Of a DNA stretch of 64,000 nucleotides, positions 49,054 to 62,154 are shown piece after piece. The first letter of the stretch is position 1. Each line of letters opens with the position of its first letter. Location: contig NC_055990.1 of NCBI RefSeq assembly GCF_018446385.1, positions 130,770,996-130,834,995 on the forward strand. Direction: 5' to 3'. This stretch comes from Zingiber officinale. Lineage: Eukaryota; Streptophyta; Magnoliopsida; Zingiberales; Zingiberaceae. The notes under the pieces are model-generated. The model was not told where the DNA came from. It was given only the letters and a program-made list of their open reading frames with translations, and ran no database searches. The translations under genes were made by a program, and so were the position numbers.

Positions 49054-49842
49054 TGATCCTGTCCGAACGCTGAATCAACGGACGCTGGGCACGTGGCGCT
49101 CTCCGAACTGCTGACGCGGATCTCCAACCTGTCGTACGGACCTCCGGTGAACTTGCAAGGAAGTCGGGCCGGGAAGGGGTTCCCGGCGACGACCCTCCGA
49201 CGCTCAAGTCAGGCAAGTGGACAACAAAGAAGTGACTCTCAATATCAGAGAATGCGTACCTCCGGTGAAGAATGAGGACCCTTATATAGAGCCCGGAAGA
49301 GGCTCATGCACACGCACCGAGGCAAATACGTGTCTTCTCACCATACCTCAGTATGGGCTTGTCAGAAGAGCTTACCTGACACCATACTGCTACAGTCCGA
49401 GCACATCTTTGATGGGACAGCGGAACCTTCTGTCGTAAGATCCTGCGTATGGGCTGGTCGTTGAGCATATCCGCTGTCAGAAGCTGTTCCCTTGTCCTTT
49501 TGTCTCTTCTTACCCCATGCCGGACGTCTGTCCGGTCGGCAGTCCCCTCACGTCCGACCGGTCGTATGTGCTGGTCCGCTCGGGAGATTCCCGGTCGTGT
49601 GCTCTGCTGACTGTTCACAGTAATGCTACTTTAGGCCTTCGGCCAAGTGGGCTCCCCGATCGACCCGGCGACCCTGTTCCCCATGAGCGTCGGAGACCCG
49701 ACTCCCCGTCGGGTTGTTTTTGATTCCACTGTGACCCCGTTCGGCCGACCGGTCTCCCCTTTTCCGGTCGGCCATTTGACTCTTTAACTTCACGTGGCGT
49801 TGACTTCCCTTAGAGGGGGTCCCTGTTCTTACCGCCGGATCA
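49054..49842 (-). repeat. 5' LTR of the Tat-like element
   Basis: Starts TGATCCTGTCC on the plus strand and ends GCCGGATCA. A minus-strand TATATAAG motif at 49282-49289 is the likely promoter for gag-pol. Followed on the minus strand by the primer-binding-site-like TGGCACCGTCTGTGGGAA. Confidence 0.93.
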
Positions 49843-50647
49843 ACCATCATGCCTAGAAGCTATCATCTAGGGGGCTTATATAGTTGTTAGAAGAGAATCT
49901 CCATGTCACTTGCCTTCGCACCTTTTACTTTTTCCTGTTTAAGTCAGTGAAGACGTAGTTTCAAATGATTCATTACCGTGCTTCCAATTTTTTACTACCA
50001 TTTAAAGTAAAGAAAGCTTTCAAGGAATCGCTTTTGACACCCATTGCTCATTCTCCATTCATTAATTGCCACGTATTATGAGGAAGGAATCAAGAAAACC
50101 TCCTAAGACATCCATTACTTGCTTTTGCAATCATCAATCGCCACGTAAGATGAGGAAAGGTTTAAAGGAATCGCCTCTGACACTTCTCCATTCAACCATC
50201 ACCACATGTTGTTAAACAGAAGCTTTATGACAAAAGACACACTTAATAATATTGCTCTATGGACCCTAATGTTATTGCCCTATGGAACTTAATGATGTCG
50301 CTCTATAAAACTAAATATTATTGCTCGGCGGACCTCAATAACATTGTTTTGTGAAACTTTGGGAATATTTTCTCTGTGAACCTCCATGTAGTTGCTCTGT
50401 GGAACTAAGCACTATTACTTAGCGAGCCTCAATAAAATTGTTCTGCAAGACTTTGGTGATATTGTTCTACGAACCTCTATGCAGTTGTTTTATGAAAAAT
50501 TAACATTATTGCTCGGTGGACCTGTGGTTGCTCTACGGAAACTTAACATTATTGCTCTGCAATATTTATTCAGCCCTTGAGGAGGAACTTAACTATATTG
50601 CTCGGGAGAACCTGCTATATCTCTTGGGGTAAACCCGTCTATCATCA
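49843..50647 (-). repeat. Element X left LTR, inner part
   Basis: Resumes the LTR interrupted at 39215 and matches 63091-63887. It contains a TTATATAGTTG motif and, at 50244-50570, degenerate ~30-bp units of the type ATTGCTCTATGGAACTTAAT, also seen in the right-hand LTR (63484-63800). Confidence 0.85.
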
Positions 50648-51470
50648 TATATTCCTCATTCAAGTCAGACTGAAGAGTAAGTCAAATGAAGTCTAATTAA
50701 GCGTGTGTTCAAAAATAATATTCTTTAGGAGAAAAAACATGCTTATCATTAGATGCCCTTCATTCAAGTCAAACTGAAGAGTAAAGTTGAATAAAGTATG
50801 ATTAAGTACGAAAAGTATATTATCTCCTTGATTAACCATTGTTATTTTTATACCATTCCAAGTGCTCATTTATATTAACTGCTCGTAAGGTGTTTTGTGA
50901 AAAAATGTCTCTACTTACAATATAAATAATTAAAATCTTTCCATAATCGGGGAGATCCCTATATTGTCTAATTGAGGCATGAATATTAACATAGTTATGC
51001 TTTTATAAATCCAGAATAAATATGACTAGATTGATATGTTTTGCATAAGTTTTGTGGAATAAGTAACACACATATTTTTAAGAATGTAATGACACAATCA
51101 AAAAGGATCATTGAGATGTAAATATAACCCAAGTAGAATTTTAAGGTTATCTCTTCTAGCATATTACTTGGTAGTATAAGGTTTAACAATATAAACTTAA
51201 ATATCTATTAAGATGCTCATAAGTAGTAAGATTAATGTTCAAAGATAATTTGAATATATTTAGCACATTGACTGTTATTAGTGGCTTGGAAGCACTAGTT
51301 ACCTAGCACTTTGGTTATTATAATAATGCTTGGAAGCAATAAAATTAATGCTCGAGGGTAGTGAAAATATATTTGGCTCATTGGTCGTTATTAGTGGCTC
51401 GAAATTATTAGTTATCTGTCACTTAGGTCGTTATAATGATGCAGGGAGCACCAGATAATATCAATCAACC
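50648..51470 (-). other. Element X internal non-coding region
   Basis: AT-rich, no credible frame. Two ~110-bp direct repeats (about 51214-51325 and 51326-51435) share TTTGGCTCATTGGTCGTTATT-like and GCACTTNGGTTATTATAAT sequence. Confidence 0.5.
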
Positions 51471-52326
51471 TCTAGGGTTTCAATGTTTGATAATATAACA
51501 AGATATGATCAAATTGACTAAGGGTTTTATCCAAACATGACTTGATGTTTGAAAGCTAATGAAGTCTAATTAGGTCAAAGTTGACCAGATGACTAGTAAA
51601 GAGAAGTCTAGTTTGGACCAGATAACTAGCAGAGTAAGTCCTAACTGAAGGTTAGGTAAAGGAAAATCCTATTGAGTAAAGATAGATCCTAGTGAGTGAA
51701 GGCAGGAGGGGAAAGTTCTAATGAGTAAAGCTAGTCCCTAATGAGTGAAGTTAGGTAATAAAGTCCTAATCAGTGAATACAAAAGGTAGAAGTCCTAGTG
51801 AGCGAAGTTAGGTATTGAAGATCCTAAGGAGCAAGCTTTAGGTGGCAAAGGATTGGATACAGTCCAAGCATGAAGCCTAATAAGTCTGGTAGACTTACAG
51901 GAATATAGCTTAGTCCTAAGGGATTGACTCTTATGTGGTAAACTTAGAGGATAAGGTTTGATTTAGATATGACTTCATCCAGATAAGAGTTTATTCAAAT
52001 AAGGATCTGATCCAATTCTATAAAAGGAGATTAAGGCTTTACATTCAAAAAAACCTTTTCTATCTTTCTCTTCATCTCTATCCTCAGACAAACGTGCTAC
52101 GAAGTTTTGTGACAAGGGAAACTCCAAGAAGGGTAAGCTGCGCTGAGGGCTTCCAAATAAGCGACAATAGTTTGTTTGTATTTTCTATTTATAAGTTGTG
52201 ATTAATTGTATATCTTATTTGTGCTTGTACTTTGAACTATAAGATGGGTTTCTCCGCCTCCAAAAAAACTCTAGAAAGGAGACCACTATTGGACTGGAGC
52301 CTCCATGATTAAGTCTTAGACATACT
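51471..52326 (+). mobile_element. LTR-like fragment (element Y) nested in X; host site of the copia insertion
   Basis: Begins near TGTTTGATAATATAAC and carries short repeats of AGTCCTAATGAGTGAAGTTAGG (51640-51830), a TATAAAAGGAG promoter motif at about 52019, a leader and a GTTTCTCCGCCTCC tail. It seems to continue after the copia element at 61991 to about 62154 (AACCAAGTAAATCCTAGGAG, then CACCAATCCTACA). Layout is that of a plant LTR; ends and TSD were not resolved. Confidence 0.45.
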
Positions 52327-54912
52327 TGTTAGAGTGTATACTAAAAGCCTAGCTTTTGGTATAAACATTTATCTAGAAATAAGAATCACATTGGTCAAAT
52401 GTCTACATTTATGATAAATGTAGTTGTTCAATTAATTTATATTGTAGATAACATGGCGTGTGGTGTCACACACGGAGGATCATGTTATCAGTATCTTATA
52501 AATTATAAACAGTAGCTCACGACCATAATGGAAAGGAACAAACCATTGGAAGGTCGTAGTGTAATTAGGTATCAGTTTATCTTGACTGTATAATTACACT
52601 AATGCATTCAGAGTGTATTGAGTAGGACCATTTGAGATCGTTTCTTTTATACTGACTTTATAAAGAAACAAAGACCTCGGTTATTATGGAAGTGTGTGCT
52701 CTTAATCCTAATATAATAACAAGCACATATATTTGATATTTATTTCTTTAATTTATCAATGGGTGAGATTTAGTTCGATAAATCAATAAGCCCGATAAGT
52801 TGGAAAATGGTATCACTTATAGTGTGTGTTGTTGATTATAAAAGGAAACTGTGTCCTAGAGATACTAGGTTGATAATGTCCTCAAGAGGAGCTCATAAGG
52901 ATTGTCATGTTAAACCCTGCAGGTGGACTTAGTCCGACATGATAATAAGGTTGAGTGATACTACTCTTGGACTAAGATATTAATTAAATGAGTTGTCAGT
53001 AACTCACTTAATTAGTGGGCATTCGATATCTTAAACACAGGGAGACTAACACACTCATAATAAGAAGGAGCCCAAAAAATGTAATTTGGGATTGGTGCGG
53101 TAGTTCAATAATAGTTCTCTAGTGGAATGAATTATTATTGATAAAATTAAAGTTGTGTGTTCGGGGCGAACACGGGATGCTTAATTTTATCGGGAGACCA
53201 AAACCAATTCCTCCTCTCGGTCCCTATCGTAGCCTCTTATTTATAGAGTACTATACTCACCTATACCCACCTTCATACCCATGAGAAAGGGGCCGGCCAA
53301 GCTAGCTTGTGGTTCAAGCTAGGCCCAGCCAAGCTGCGTGGCCGGCCCTAGCTTGAACCCAAGCTTAGGTGGCCGACCCCCATTAAATTAAAAAGAATTT
53401 TAATTTTAATTTTTATTATGTGGAAGATATAATTTATTACAGAGAATTAAAATTAAAATATCTCTCTTTAAAAGATCTACAAAAGATTAAAAGAAAGAGA
53501 TTAGATCTCTTTCCTTATTTGTAGATTGGAAAGATATTTTATTTTTTCTCTCTGAAAAATTATTCACATGTTGAAAATTAAAATTATAGAAATTTCTTTT
53601 TATCAACCATGAAGGGATTTTAAAAGGAAATTTTATTTTTTAAAATTTCCAAAGACAAAAAAGGAAGTTTTAATTGTTGATTAAAATTATCCTATTTGCT
53701 CTACATGAGGTGGCCGGCCACATACAATTAATTAGGAAAATTTATTTAATTTTTTCTTAATTAATTGTTGTCAAGGAAAGTTAAGAAAATTTTATTATAA
53801 ATAAATTTCCTTATTTGCCAAAGCCAAGGAATATAAAAGAAGGGGTAGGGGTGCCTTCATGGTGAACAACCTCTATTATTTTTCTCCCTCTTTTCCTTGG
53901 AGTGGTGGCCGGCCCTTCCCTTTCTCTCTTCTCCTCTTGTTGGCCGAAACCTATCTTCTTGGTGGAGCTTTTGTTTGTGGCCGGATCAAGGAAGGAGAAG
54001 AAGGAGAGAAAGCAAGTCTCATCTCTAGCATCCCTTGGAGCATTGGTGGTGGCCGAAATTATTCATCCTTGAAGAAAATTATTGTGGCCGACCATCCTCT
54101 TCCTTTCTTCCTCTTTTGTGGTGGCCGAAACTTATCTCTTGCTTGGAGTTCTTGTGGTGGCCGGATACTACTTGGAGAAGAAGAAGAAGAAGGAGAGAAA
54201 GCTTGTATCCCTTGGAGCTTGGTTGGTGTTTTGTTCTTCGTCCTTGGTGAAGCTTCTTTGTGTTGGCCGAACCTAGCTAGGAGAAGAAGAAGGTGCTTGG
54301 TGGTTTCTCATCTCGGAAGATCGTTGCCCACACAACGTCCGAGGTTAGAAGAGGAATACTGTAGAAGATCAAGAGGTTTTCTACAAGGTATAACTAGTAA
54401 TTTTTCTTTCCGCATCATACTAGTTATTTATGGAAATAATACCAAATACAAGAGGCTTACGATTCTAGAATTTCGAATATATTTTTCGATGTTGTGTTCT
54501 TTTGTTTTTTTTTCCTTATGATTTGATTGTTCTTTTCGGTTAACCTAAAGTTATTTTAGGAAATTAAATATTAGCTTTCTATAAAAGGTTTTGTCTAGTC
54601 GGTGGTGGTTGCTCCCATATCCAAGAAGGCCGTGTGCCTCGCCACGTCAGTACTGGGAACCAATTATGGAAATTAATATTTAATGGAATTAATAACTTAA
54701 GGTGATTTGGGTCGAACGTGTTAAGTTCCGCAGGAGACCCAAGTCAAAACCTAAAAGAACAAATATATTAAGTTTTGGATCAAACGTGTTAAGTTCCGCA
54801 GGCGATCCAAAATTTAATTTAAAAGAACACATGGTAGCTAGGAAAAGGTTCAGACCTTTGTACAAAATTTTTGTACAGTGGAACCTCTAGGTTTTCCGAG
54901 TAGCAACCAACA
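52327..54912 (+). repeat. 5' LTR of the copia element
   Basis: Nearly identical to the 3' LTR, but retains an 80-bp piece (54147-54226) missing there. Contains multiple GGCCGGCC words and a TATAAAAGAAGGGG promoter motif near 53832, upstream of the GGTGCCTTCATGG leader. The open frame at 53859-54521 is within the leader and differs after the indel in the other LTR, so it is not called a gene. Confidence 0.95.
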
Positions 54913-54914
54913 AT

Positions 54915-54926
54915 TGGTATCAGAGC
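54915..54926 (+). other. Primer-binding site of the copia element
   Basis: TGGTATCAGAGC, two bases after the LTR end, is complementary to the 3' end of initiator methionine tRNA. Confidence 0.95.
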
Positions 54927-56870
54927 TAGAGTTTTGCCTCTGTGTATTTGGTATTAGTTTAATTATGCACATGTCATACATAATTTAGGCAGGTTAATAG
55001 TAGGATGTGCTAACTTTGTAGATGCCGGATCCAACTATTATGCCTTTTAGTTATTATGTGTGTGATTGGACCCTTGGACATGTCAAGGGCATTTATATGT
55101 GTGTGCATGATTGTATTATAAAATACAGCAGGAGCTGTATTTAGTTTTATTAGGATTTTTTTTTTGATCTAGATACATGTACATTCCTTTTATGGAATAT
55201 AGGATCAAAAATGTAAAATTCTATTTATGTCGCGGATCGAATCTTGCAAAGCGTGGAACCTTCTAAGGACCAGAGGCGCAGCGGAACTAGGAGCAAGATG
55301 GATGCGACAGCTAGACCCGGTGGCGGTGGCCAAATATGGCAGCAGCTTGGGATGACAACACACGGAGGACAACTAGAGATAAAAGCCATAATAGTTGAAA
55401 ATTAGATTTTCTATTTATTGCTTTTATATTGTGCTGTGTGTGCATGTTGGTTTACATATTTAGTAGGCTAGTATAGTTAAAATTCCTCATTTATAAATAA
55501 TTAAGTGGGAGAGGGATTTTTAAGTAAATCCCATGGTCTCCATTACTGGTTTGTAAGTGATGCAAACAAGCTTGCGCGTTGGCTTTGAGTGCCTTCCTCG
55601 ATAACGGATGAGCTTGTTTGTGGATCACTAGAACATACTTCCAATTTTGGATGACTATAGGAAGTTAATTAAGAGCGTGTGATCTTCCCCAACGGAAGGG
55701 GCATAATCTTATTAATGGACTTAGTGTCAAGTAATGGTATACACTTAGACACATTTAATAGTATCTTCCCCAACGGAGTCACTACTATCACTTGTGTGAC
55801 CAAAGGGAAACCAACTATTGATTTATCATAAAACTAGATTGGCAATATAATAAAATTAATAAACCCCTCTTACAAATGTTTGAATTTGTATACGTCCACA
55901 CTAACGTGGCATACAAGATTCATGGTGTTTGAGGTAATTTTATTTGTCAAAAAGTTATATTGACAAGATAGTCAATGGGTAAAACCCTCCTCTTACAAAT
56001 GATGAATTTGTATACGTCCACACTAACGTGGCATGCAAAATTCACGGTGTTTGAGGTGTTGGTGAATTTAAATAATATTGTTTGAGGAATCAATGTTATT
56101 TTAAATTCAAAGAGTTTTGACCAAATATTTGATCAAAGACAGATCAACTATTAATTTTATTCGTCATAAAGTAAAGTTGACGAGATAATAAAATTAATGA
56201 ATAAAATCTCCTCTTCGATTTTGTATATACAAAATTCATGGAGATTTTAAGGAGTTGATCTTGACCAAATATTTTTGTAATTCTTAGGATGTTTGTCAAT
56301 CCCTAGTAGTTATACTATAGAAAAAGACTTAGTAGTCCCAATTGTAATGATTGGAAATAGGACTTGGACATTAAGGTAGTATCTTCTTAGAACTAAGAAC
56401 AATTTAGGTGTATTTAATTCATTAGTTGAAACATGTCTAGTGGTGTTATCTACCAGAACCTGGAGTGTAGATACAAGATGCCATTAATCATGTCTGTAAT
56501 TCATTGCAGGGTTCCAGGAAACCCGACAACTAAATGAAAGGTAAATCACCGTCCACATGGGCACTACTGTAAAAGTGGTAGCTGTTGCAGTGGGAGATGT
56601 TTATCTTTTGATAAGAATAAAATATGGATTTTAAGTAATTGTCTTTACGTACCAAGTTTAGAAAGAACATGATTTCAGTTTCTAAACTATTATAGATATT
56701 GTGTCTATTTTGATAACAAAGTTGTTATCAAGAAAAATAAGGAAGTTATCTATTCTGGTATGATGGTTGACAATTTATAATCCAATAACTCCCACAATGC
56801 AACAAATGGAAATTAGTAACACATCTTCTAATTTTAAGAGAAAACAACCTTTAGAAATGAAACAATTATA
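54927..56870 (+). pseudogene. Gag-side region of the copia element, not readable
   Basis: No long frame. A ~60-bp segment with TGTATACGTCCACACTAACG and TGGCATRCAARATTCAYGG occurs at about 55887 and 55999, an internal duplication. CTTCCCCAACGGA repeats at 55684 and 55764. Gag protein homology could not be followed. Confidence 0.5.
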
Positions 56871-59400
56871 TCTTTGGCATCTAAAGCTAGGTTATACTTG
56901 AGTAGGGTTCATTGGTAGCTGATGAACTTTTGGGTTCATTAGTAGTGGAAATCTTTCCAACCTGCGAGTCTTACTTGGAAGGAAAATAACCAAGAAGCTT
57001 TTAAGTCCGAGGGGTATGGAGTCAAAGATATGTTGAAAACGGTTCATTCTGATTTGTGTGATCCTATGACTATCCAAACAAGAGGTAGTATTGAATATTT
57101 TGTCTATTTTATAGACAACTATTCAAGATACAAATAAATTTACTTAATGTACCGCAAGACTAAGTACTTTGATTAGTTCAAAGAGTACAAGGTTGATGCG
57201 GAGAAATGTTAAAGTAAAAAGTCACTATGGAAGATCGTAGTGGCAAGTACCTCTTGAGAGATTTTAGGAGTCACTTATCAGTAGTTGGATTTCAATCCCA
57301 ACTAACTGCATCTGGTACACCCCAACAGAATGGTGTAGTAGAAAGAAGGTAAAGGACTCTTATGGAATAATTAGATAGATGATGAGTTATTCAGAAAATT
57401 ACCAAATTTGTTTTAAGGATAAACTCTGAAAACGAAAGTGAACATAGTACCTTCCAAGTTAGAACTCTCTACTCATATAGAATTGCTGAATAGGTGAAAA
57501 CCTATTTTGAAGCATATTCGGATTCAGGAAATCCAGCACATATGTTATAGAGAGACAATGATAAGTTGGATAGGAGTTCACTTGTTTGTAAGTTATCCTA
57601 GATAAACAAAAGTAGGTTTATAGTCTTAAAAATCAGAAGGTCATTGTTAGCATCAATGACTGATTTTTAGAAAAGGACTATATAATGAACCACGTGCTCA
57701 TAAGTAAATTTGTTCTTAAGGAAATAATAAAGGACATGTCTAACCTAGTACCAACTGTACAAGATGAGATACCACAAGAAAACTGCAACACGTATCACAA
57801 ATTATACACAATTGCAGAAAGTGCCTTGTCGTAGTGGGAGGGTTGTTAGGCAACCTAAAAAGATTCATGTTTTGGGAGAGTTTTTGGACTCGATCCCTGG
57901 AGGACATGAACCTGATCTCCGGACATATGACGAAGCACTCCAAGATAAAGATGCAATATCTTGGCAAAGAGTAATGAATAACAGAATTAGAATATATGTA
58001 TTCTAATAAAATTTGGAAGCTTGTAGAACCACCAAATGGTGTAAAAACCTTTGGGTATAAAAAGGTCTATAATAGGAAAAGAGGGATAGACAGGGAGGTA
58101 GAAACCTTCAAAGCAAGGCTTGATGAAAAAGAAAACTTTTTTCACTGGTAGCCATGCTTAAGTCTATCCGGATTCTTTTATCTATTTGGCAAGTGGATGT
58201 CAAGACAGCATTCCTTAATGGAAGTCTTGAAGAAAGCATCCATATAAAGCAACCAGAAGGGTTCATTGCAAAGGTCTAAGAGCATCTTGTGTAAAGCTCA
58301 ATCAGTCTATGGACTGAGGCAAAGCTTCAAGGTCTTGGAACATCCGGTTTATCAAAGTAATTCAGACCTATGGATTTATTTAGTAACCGGGTAAGTCTTG
58401 TGTATACAAAAGGTGTGATGGAAGCGTGGTGGTATTTCTTGTACTATACGTAGATAACATTTTTTGGTAGTTGGAAACAATATCAAAATGTTGTCAGAAG
58501 TAAGGGTATGGTTGTCCAAACAATTCGATATAAAGGACTTGGGAGAATGAATATATTCTTGAGATCAAAGTAATAAGGGATTGCAAGAAAAGAATATTTT
58601 ACTTATCCCAAGCTTCATACATCGGAAAAATCCTTGCTCGTTTTAAAGCATGCAAAACTCCAAGAAAGGTTTCTTATCTTTTCAGGATGGAGTAACTTTA
58701 TCTAAAGATATGTCTCTGTAGACATCAAAGGAGATAAAGGAAATAAAGGCAGTTCTTTATGCTTCGGCTGTCGGAAGCCTAATGAATGCTATGCACGAGA
58801 TAAGAAATTTGTTTTGCCAAGGGCATAGTTGGCAGATATCAAAATAACTCTGGACAAGGACAGTGGACTGCAGTAAAGCATATATTGAAGTACCTTAGAG
58901 GCACTAGAGATTATATGCTAGCTTACAAGGCAGTTAATTTGGTCCTTGTGGGTTGCATGGATTTTGACTTCCAATCGGATAGGGACAATAATAAGTCAAC
59001 CTCAGAGTTTTTGTGTTTACTTTAGGAGGTAAAGTCATAACTATGGAAGAGTGATAAGCATAGGTGTTTTTCTGGACTCCACCATAGAAGCTTAGTATAT
59101 GGCAAGCCTCTGAGGTAGCTATAAAAGCTGAATGACTCAATAATCTCAAGATAGACTTAGATATGATTTATGATTTGTCCAAAGATTATTACAATTTATT
59201 GTAATAATATTGGTGCAGTAGCAAACTCGAAGAAACCATAAGTCTATAAAGGCAAGTAAACACAATAGAGCGCAAGTACCACCCAATACGAGAAATCGTA
59301 TAAACGAGGAGAAGTTGTTGCTGCCTAGATTGCATCAGGTGATGACCTATAGATCCTTCCACCGAGGTCCTTAAGGCAAGAGCTTTTGATGGACATGTTG
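56870..59400 (+). pseudogene. pol: Pol remnants of the copia element (integrase, RT, RNase H)
   Basis: Fragments in changing frames: YLWHLKLGYT (integrase start, ~56870), VHSDLCDPM and YFVYFIDNYSRYK (~57045-57140), LTASGTPQQNGVVERR (~57300), SGRVVRQPKKIHVLGEFLDS (57830-57895), DVKTAFLNGSLEESIHIKQP (RT, ~58198), VVFLVLYVDN (~58431, the YVDD box altered to YVDN) and RNase H segments to about 59330. Many stops and frameshifts. Confidence 0.88.
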
Positions 59401-59466
59401 AAGGGTTAGGAATCAGATGTATGACAGCAGATATAGCAGCTTAGTCTTTTAGTATAAGTGGGAGAT

Positions 59467-61985
59467 TGTTAGAGTGTATACTAAAAGCCTAGCTTTTGGT
59501 ATAAACATTTATCTAGAAATAAGAATCACATTGGTCAAATATCTACATTTATGATAAATGTAGTTGTTCAATTAATTTATATTGTAGATAACATGGTGTG
59601 TGGTGTCACACACAGAGGATCATGTTATCAGTATCTTATAAATTATAAACAGTAGCTCACGACCATAATGGAAAGGAACAAACCATTGGAAGGTCGTAGT
59701 GTAATTAGGTATCAGGTTATCTTGACCGTATAATTACACTAGTACATTCAGAGTGTATTGAGTAGGACCATTTGAGGTCGTTTCTTTTATACTGACTTTA
59801 TAAAGAAACAAAGACCTCGATTATTATGGAAGTGTGTGCTCTTAATCCTAATATAATAACAAGCACATATATTTGATATTTATTTCTTTAATTTATCAAT
59901 GGGTGAGATTTAGTTTGATAAATCAATAAGCCCGATAAGTTGGGAAATGATATCACTTATAGTGTGTGTTGTTGATTATAAAAGGAAACTGTGTCCTAGA
60001 GATACTAGGTTGATAATGTCCTCAAGAGGAGCTCATAAGGATTGTCATGTTAAACCCTGCAGGTGGACTTAGTTCGACATGATAATAAGGTTGAGTGGTA
60101 CTACTCTTGGACTAAGATATTAATTAAATGAGTTGTCAGTAACTCACTTAATTAGTGGGCATTCGATATCTTAAACACAGGGAGACTAACACACTCATAA
60201 TAAGAAGGAGCCCAAAAAATGTAATTTGGGATTGGTGCGGTAGTTCAATAATAGTTCTCTAGTGGAATGAATTATTATTGATAAAATTAAAGTTGTGTGT
60301 TCGGGGCGAACACGGGATGCTTAATTTTATCGGGAAACCAAAACCAATTCCTCCTCTCGGTCCCTATCGTAGCCTCTTATTTATAGAGTACTATACCCAC
60401 ATATACCCACCTTCATACCCATGAGAAAGGGGCCGGCCAAGCTAGCTTGTGGTTCAAGCTAGGGCCGGCCAAGCCTTGGTTCATGGGTGGCCGGCCCTAG
60501 CTTGAACCCAAGCTTAGGTGGCCGACCCCCATTAAATTAAAAAGAATTTTAATTTTAATTTTTATTATGTGGAAGATATAATTTATTACAGATAATTAAA
60601 ATTAAAATATCTCTCTTTAAAAAGATCTACAAAAAGATTAAAAGAAAGAGATTAGATCTCTTTCCTTATTTGTAGATTGGAAAGATATTTTATTTTTTTC
60701 TCTCTGATAAATTATTCACATGTTGAAAATTAAAATTATAGAAATTTCTTTTTATCAACCATGAAGGGATTTTAAAAGGAAATTTTATTTTTTAAAATTT
60801 CCAAAGACAAAAAAGGAAGTTTTAATTGTTGATTAAAATTATCCTATTTGCTCTACATGAGGTGGCCGGCCACATACAATTAATTAGAAAAATTTATTTA
60901 ATTTTTTCTTAATTAATTGTTGTTAAGGAAAGTTAAGGAAATTTTATTATAAATAAATTTTCTTATTTGCCAAAGCCAAGGAATATAAAAGAAGGGGTAG
61001 GGGTGCCTTCATGGTGAACAACCTCTATTATTTTTCTCCCTCTTTTCCTTGGTGTGGTGGTCGGCCCTTCCCTTTCTCTCTTCTCCTCTTGTTGGACGAA
61101 ACCTATCTTCTTGGTGGAGCTTTTGTTTGTGGCCGGATCAAGGAAGGAGAAGAAGGAGAGAAAGCAAGTCTCATCTCTAGCATCCCTTGGAGCATTGGTG
61201 GTGGCCGAAATTATTCATCCTTGAAGAAAATTATTGTGGCCGGCCATCCTCTTCCTTTCTTCCTCTTTTGTGGTGGCCGAAACTTATCTCTTGCTTGGTG
61301 TTTTGTTCTTCGTCCTTGGTGAAGCTTCTTTGTGTTGGCCGAACCTAGCTAGGAGAAGAAGAAGGTGCTTGGTGGTTTCTCATCTCGGAAGATCGTTGCC
61401 CACACAACGTCCGAGGTTAGAAGAGGAATACGGTAGAAGATCAAGAGGTTTTTCTACAAGGTATAACTAGTAATTTTTCTTTTCGCATCATACTAGTTAT
61501 TTATGGAAATAATACCAAATACAAGAGGCTTACGATTCTAGAATTTCGAATATATTTTTTGATGTTGTGTTCTTTTGTTTTTTTTTCCTTGTGATTTGAT
61601 TGTTCTTTTCGGTTAACCTAAAGTTATTTTAGGAAATTAAATATTAGCTTTCTATAAAAGGTTTTGTCTAGTCGGTGGTGGTTGCTCCCATATCCAAGAA
61701 GGCCGTGTGCCTCGCCACGTCAGTACTGGGAACCAATTATGGAAATTAATATTTAATGGAATTAATAACTTAAGGTGATTTGGGTCGAACGTGTTAAGTT
61801 CCGCAGGAGACCCAAGTCAAAACCTAAAAGAACAAATATATTAAGTTTTGGATCAAACGTGTTAAGTTCCGCAGGCGATCCAAAATTTAATTTAAAAGAA
61901 CACATGGTAGCTAGGAAAAGGTTCAGACCTTTGTACAAAATTTTTGTACAGTGGAACCTCTAGGTTTTCCGAGTAGCAACCAACA
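59467..61985 (+). repeat. 3' LTR of the copia element
   Basis: Matches the 5' LTR apart from scattered substitutions, a changed GGCCGGCC-rich stretch near 60460-60500 and an 80-bp deletion after 61296, with TTGG at the junction. Confidence 0.95.
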
Positions 61986-62154
61986 ATACTGACCATGGGG
62001 GGTTGAGAACCAAGTAAATCCTAGGAGTATTATTTTCTTTTTGTTTATTATTATTTCGCTACGTACTAATACTCTGTCGAAAGAACGAACCACAAAAATG
62101 TAACAAAAATTGACAGTTTCATCCCCTCCTTTATTGACGCACACCAATCCTACA

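Larger units (their letters stand above)
39216..49842 (-). mobile_element. Tat-like Ty3/gypsy retrotransposon with antisense gene
   Basis: LTRs of 790 bp (39216-40005) and 789 bp (49054-49842) start TGATCCTGTC and end GGATCA. On the minus strand the PBS-like TGGCACCGTCTGTGGGAA follows the 5' LTR (49050-49033), and a purine tract AAGGGGAGGCAAG precedes the 3' LTR (40006-40018). Order on the minus strand: gag, protease, RT, RNase H, an extra archaeal-type RNase H, integrase. On the opposite strand, between pol and the 3' LTR, lies a three-exon antisense gene (40678-42913), a layout known from Tat/Retand-type elements. Gag-pol is broken by several stops and frameshifts. Flanking 5-mers GACAT and ACCAT are an imperfect duplication, so one side has mutated. 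Confidence 0.93.
52327..61985 (+). mobile_element. Ty1/copia LTR retrotransposon, decayed coding region
   Basis: Long LTRs 52327-54912 (2586 bp) and 59467-61985 (2519 bp) begin TGTTAGAGTGTATACTAAAA and end GCAACCAACA. A perfect 5-bp duplication ATACT lies at 52322-52326 and 61986-61990. The primer-binding site TGGTATCAGAGC at 54915-54926 matches initiator tRNA-Met, and a purine tract AAGTGGGAGAT precedes the 3' LTR. The 4.5-kb interior has recognisable but stop-filled gag-pol. The order integrase then RT then RNase H fits copia. Confidence 0.96.

Noticed and set aside
38984-50652. Reading the 38989-50647 sequence as a solo LTR
   Set aside because: The sequence after 50647 gives only an imperfect TSD (TATAT), whereas the second LTR at 62871-63887 is followed by a perfect CATAT, so the two LTRs belong to one element.
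53859-54521. 220-codon frame in the copia 5' LTR
   Set aside because: Truncated and shifted by the indel in the other LTR, and no homology; it lies in an LTR leader.
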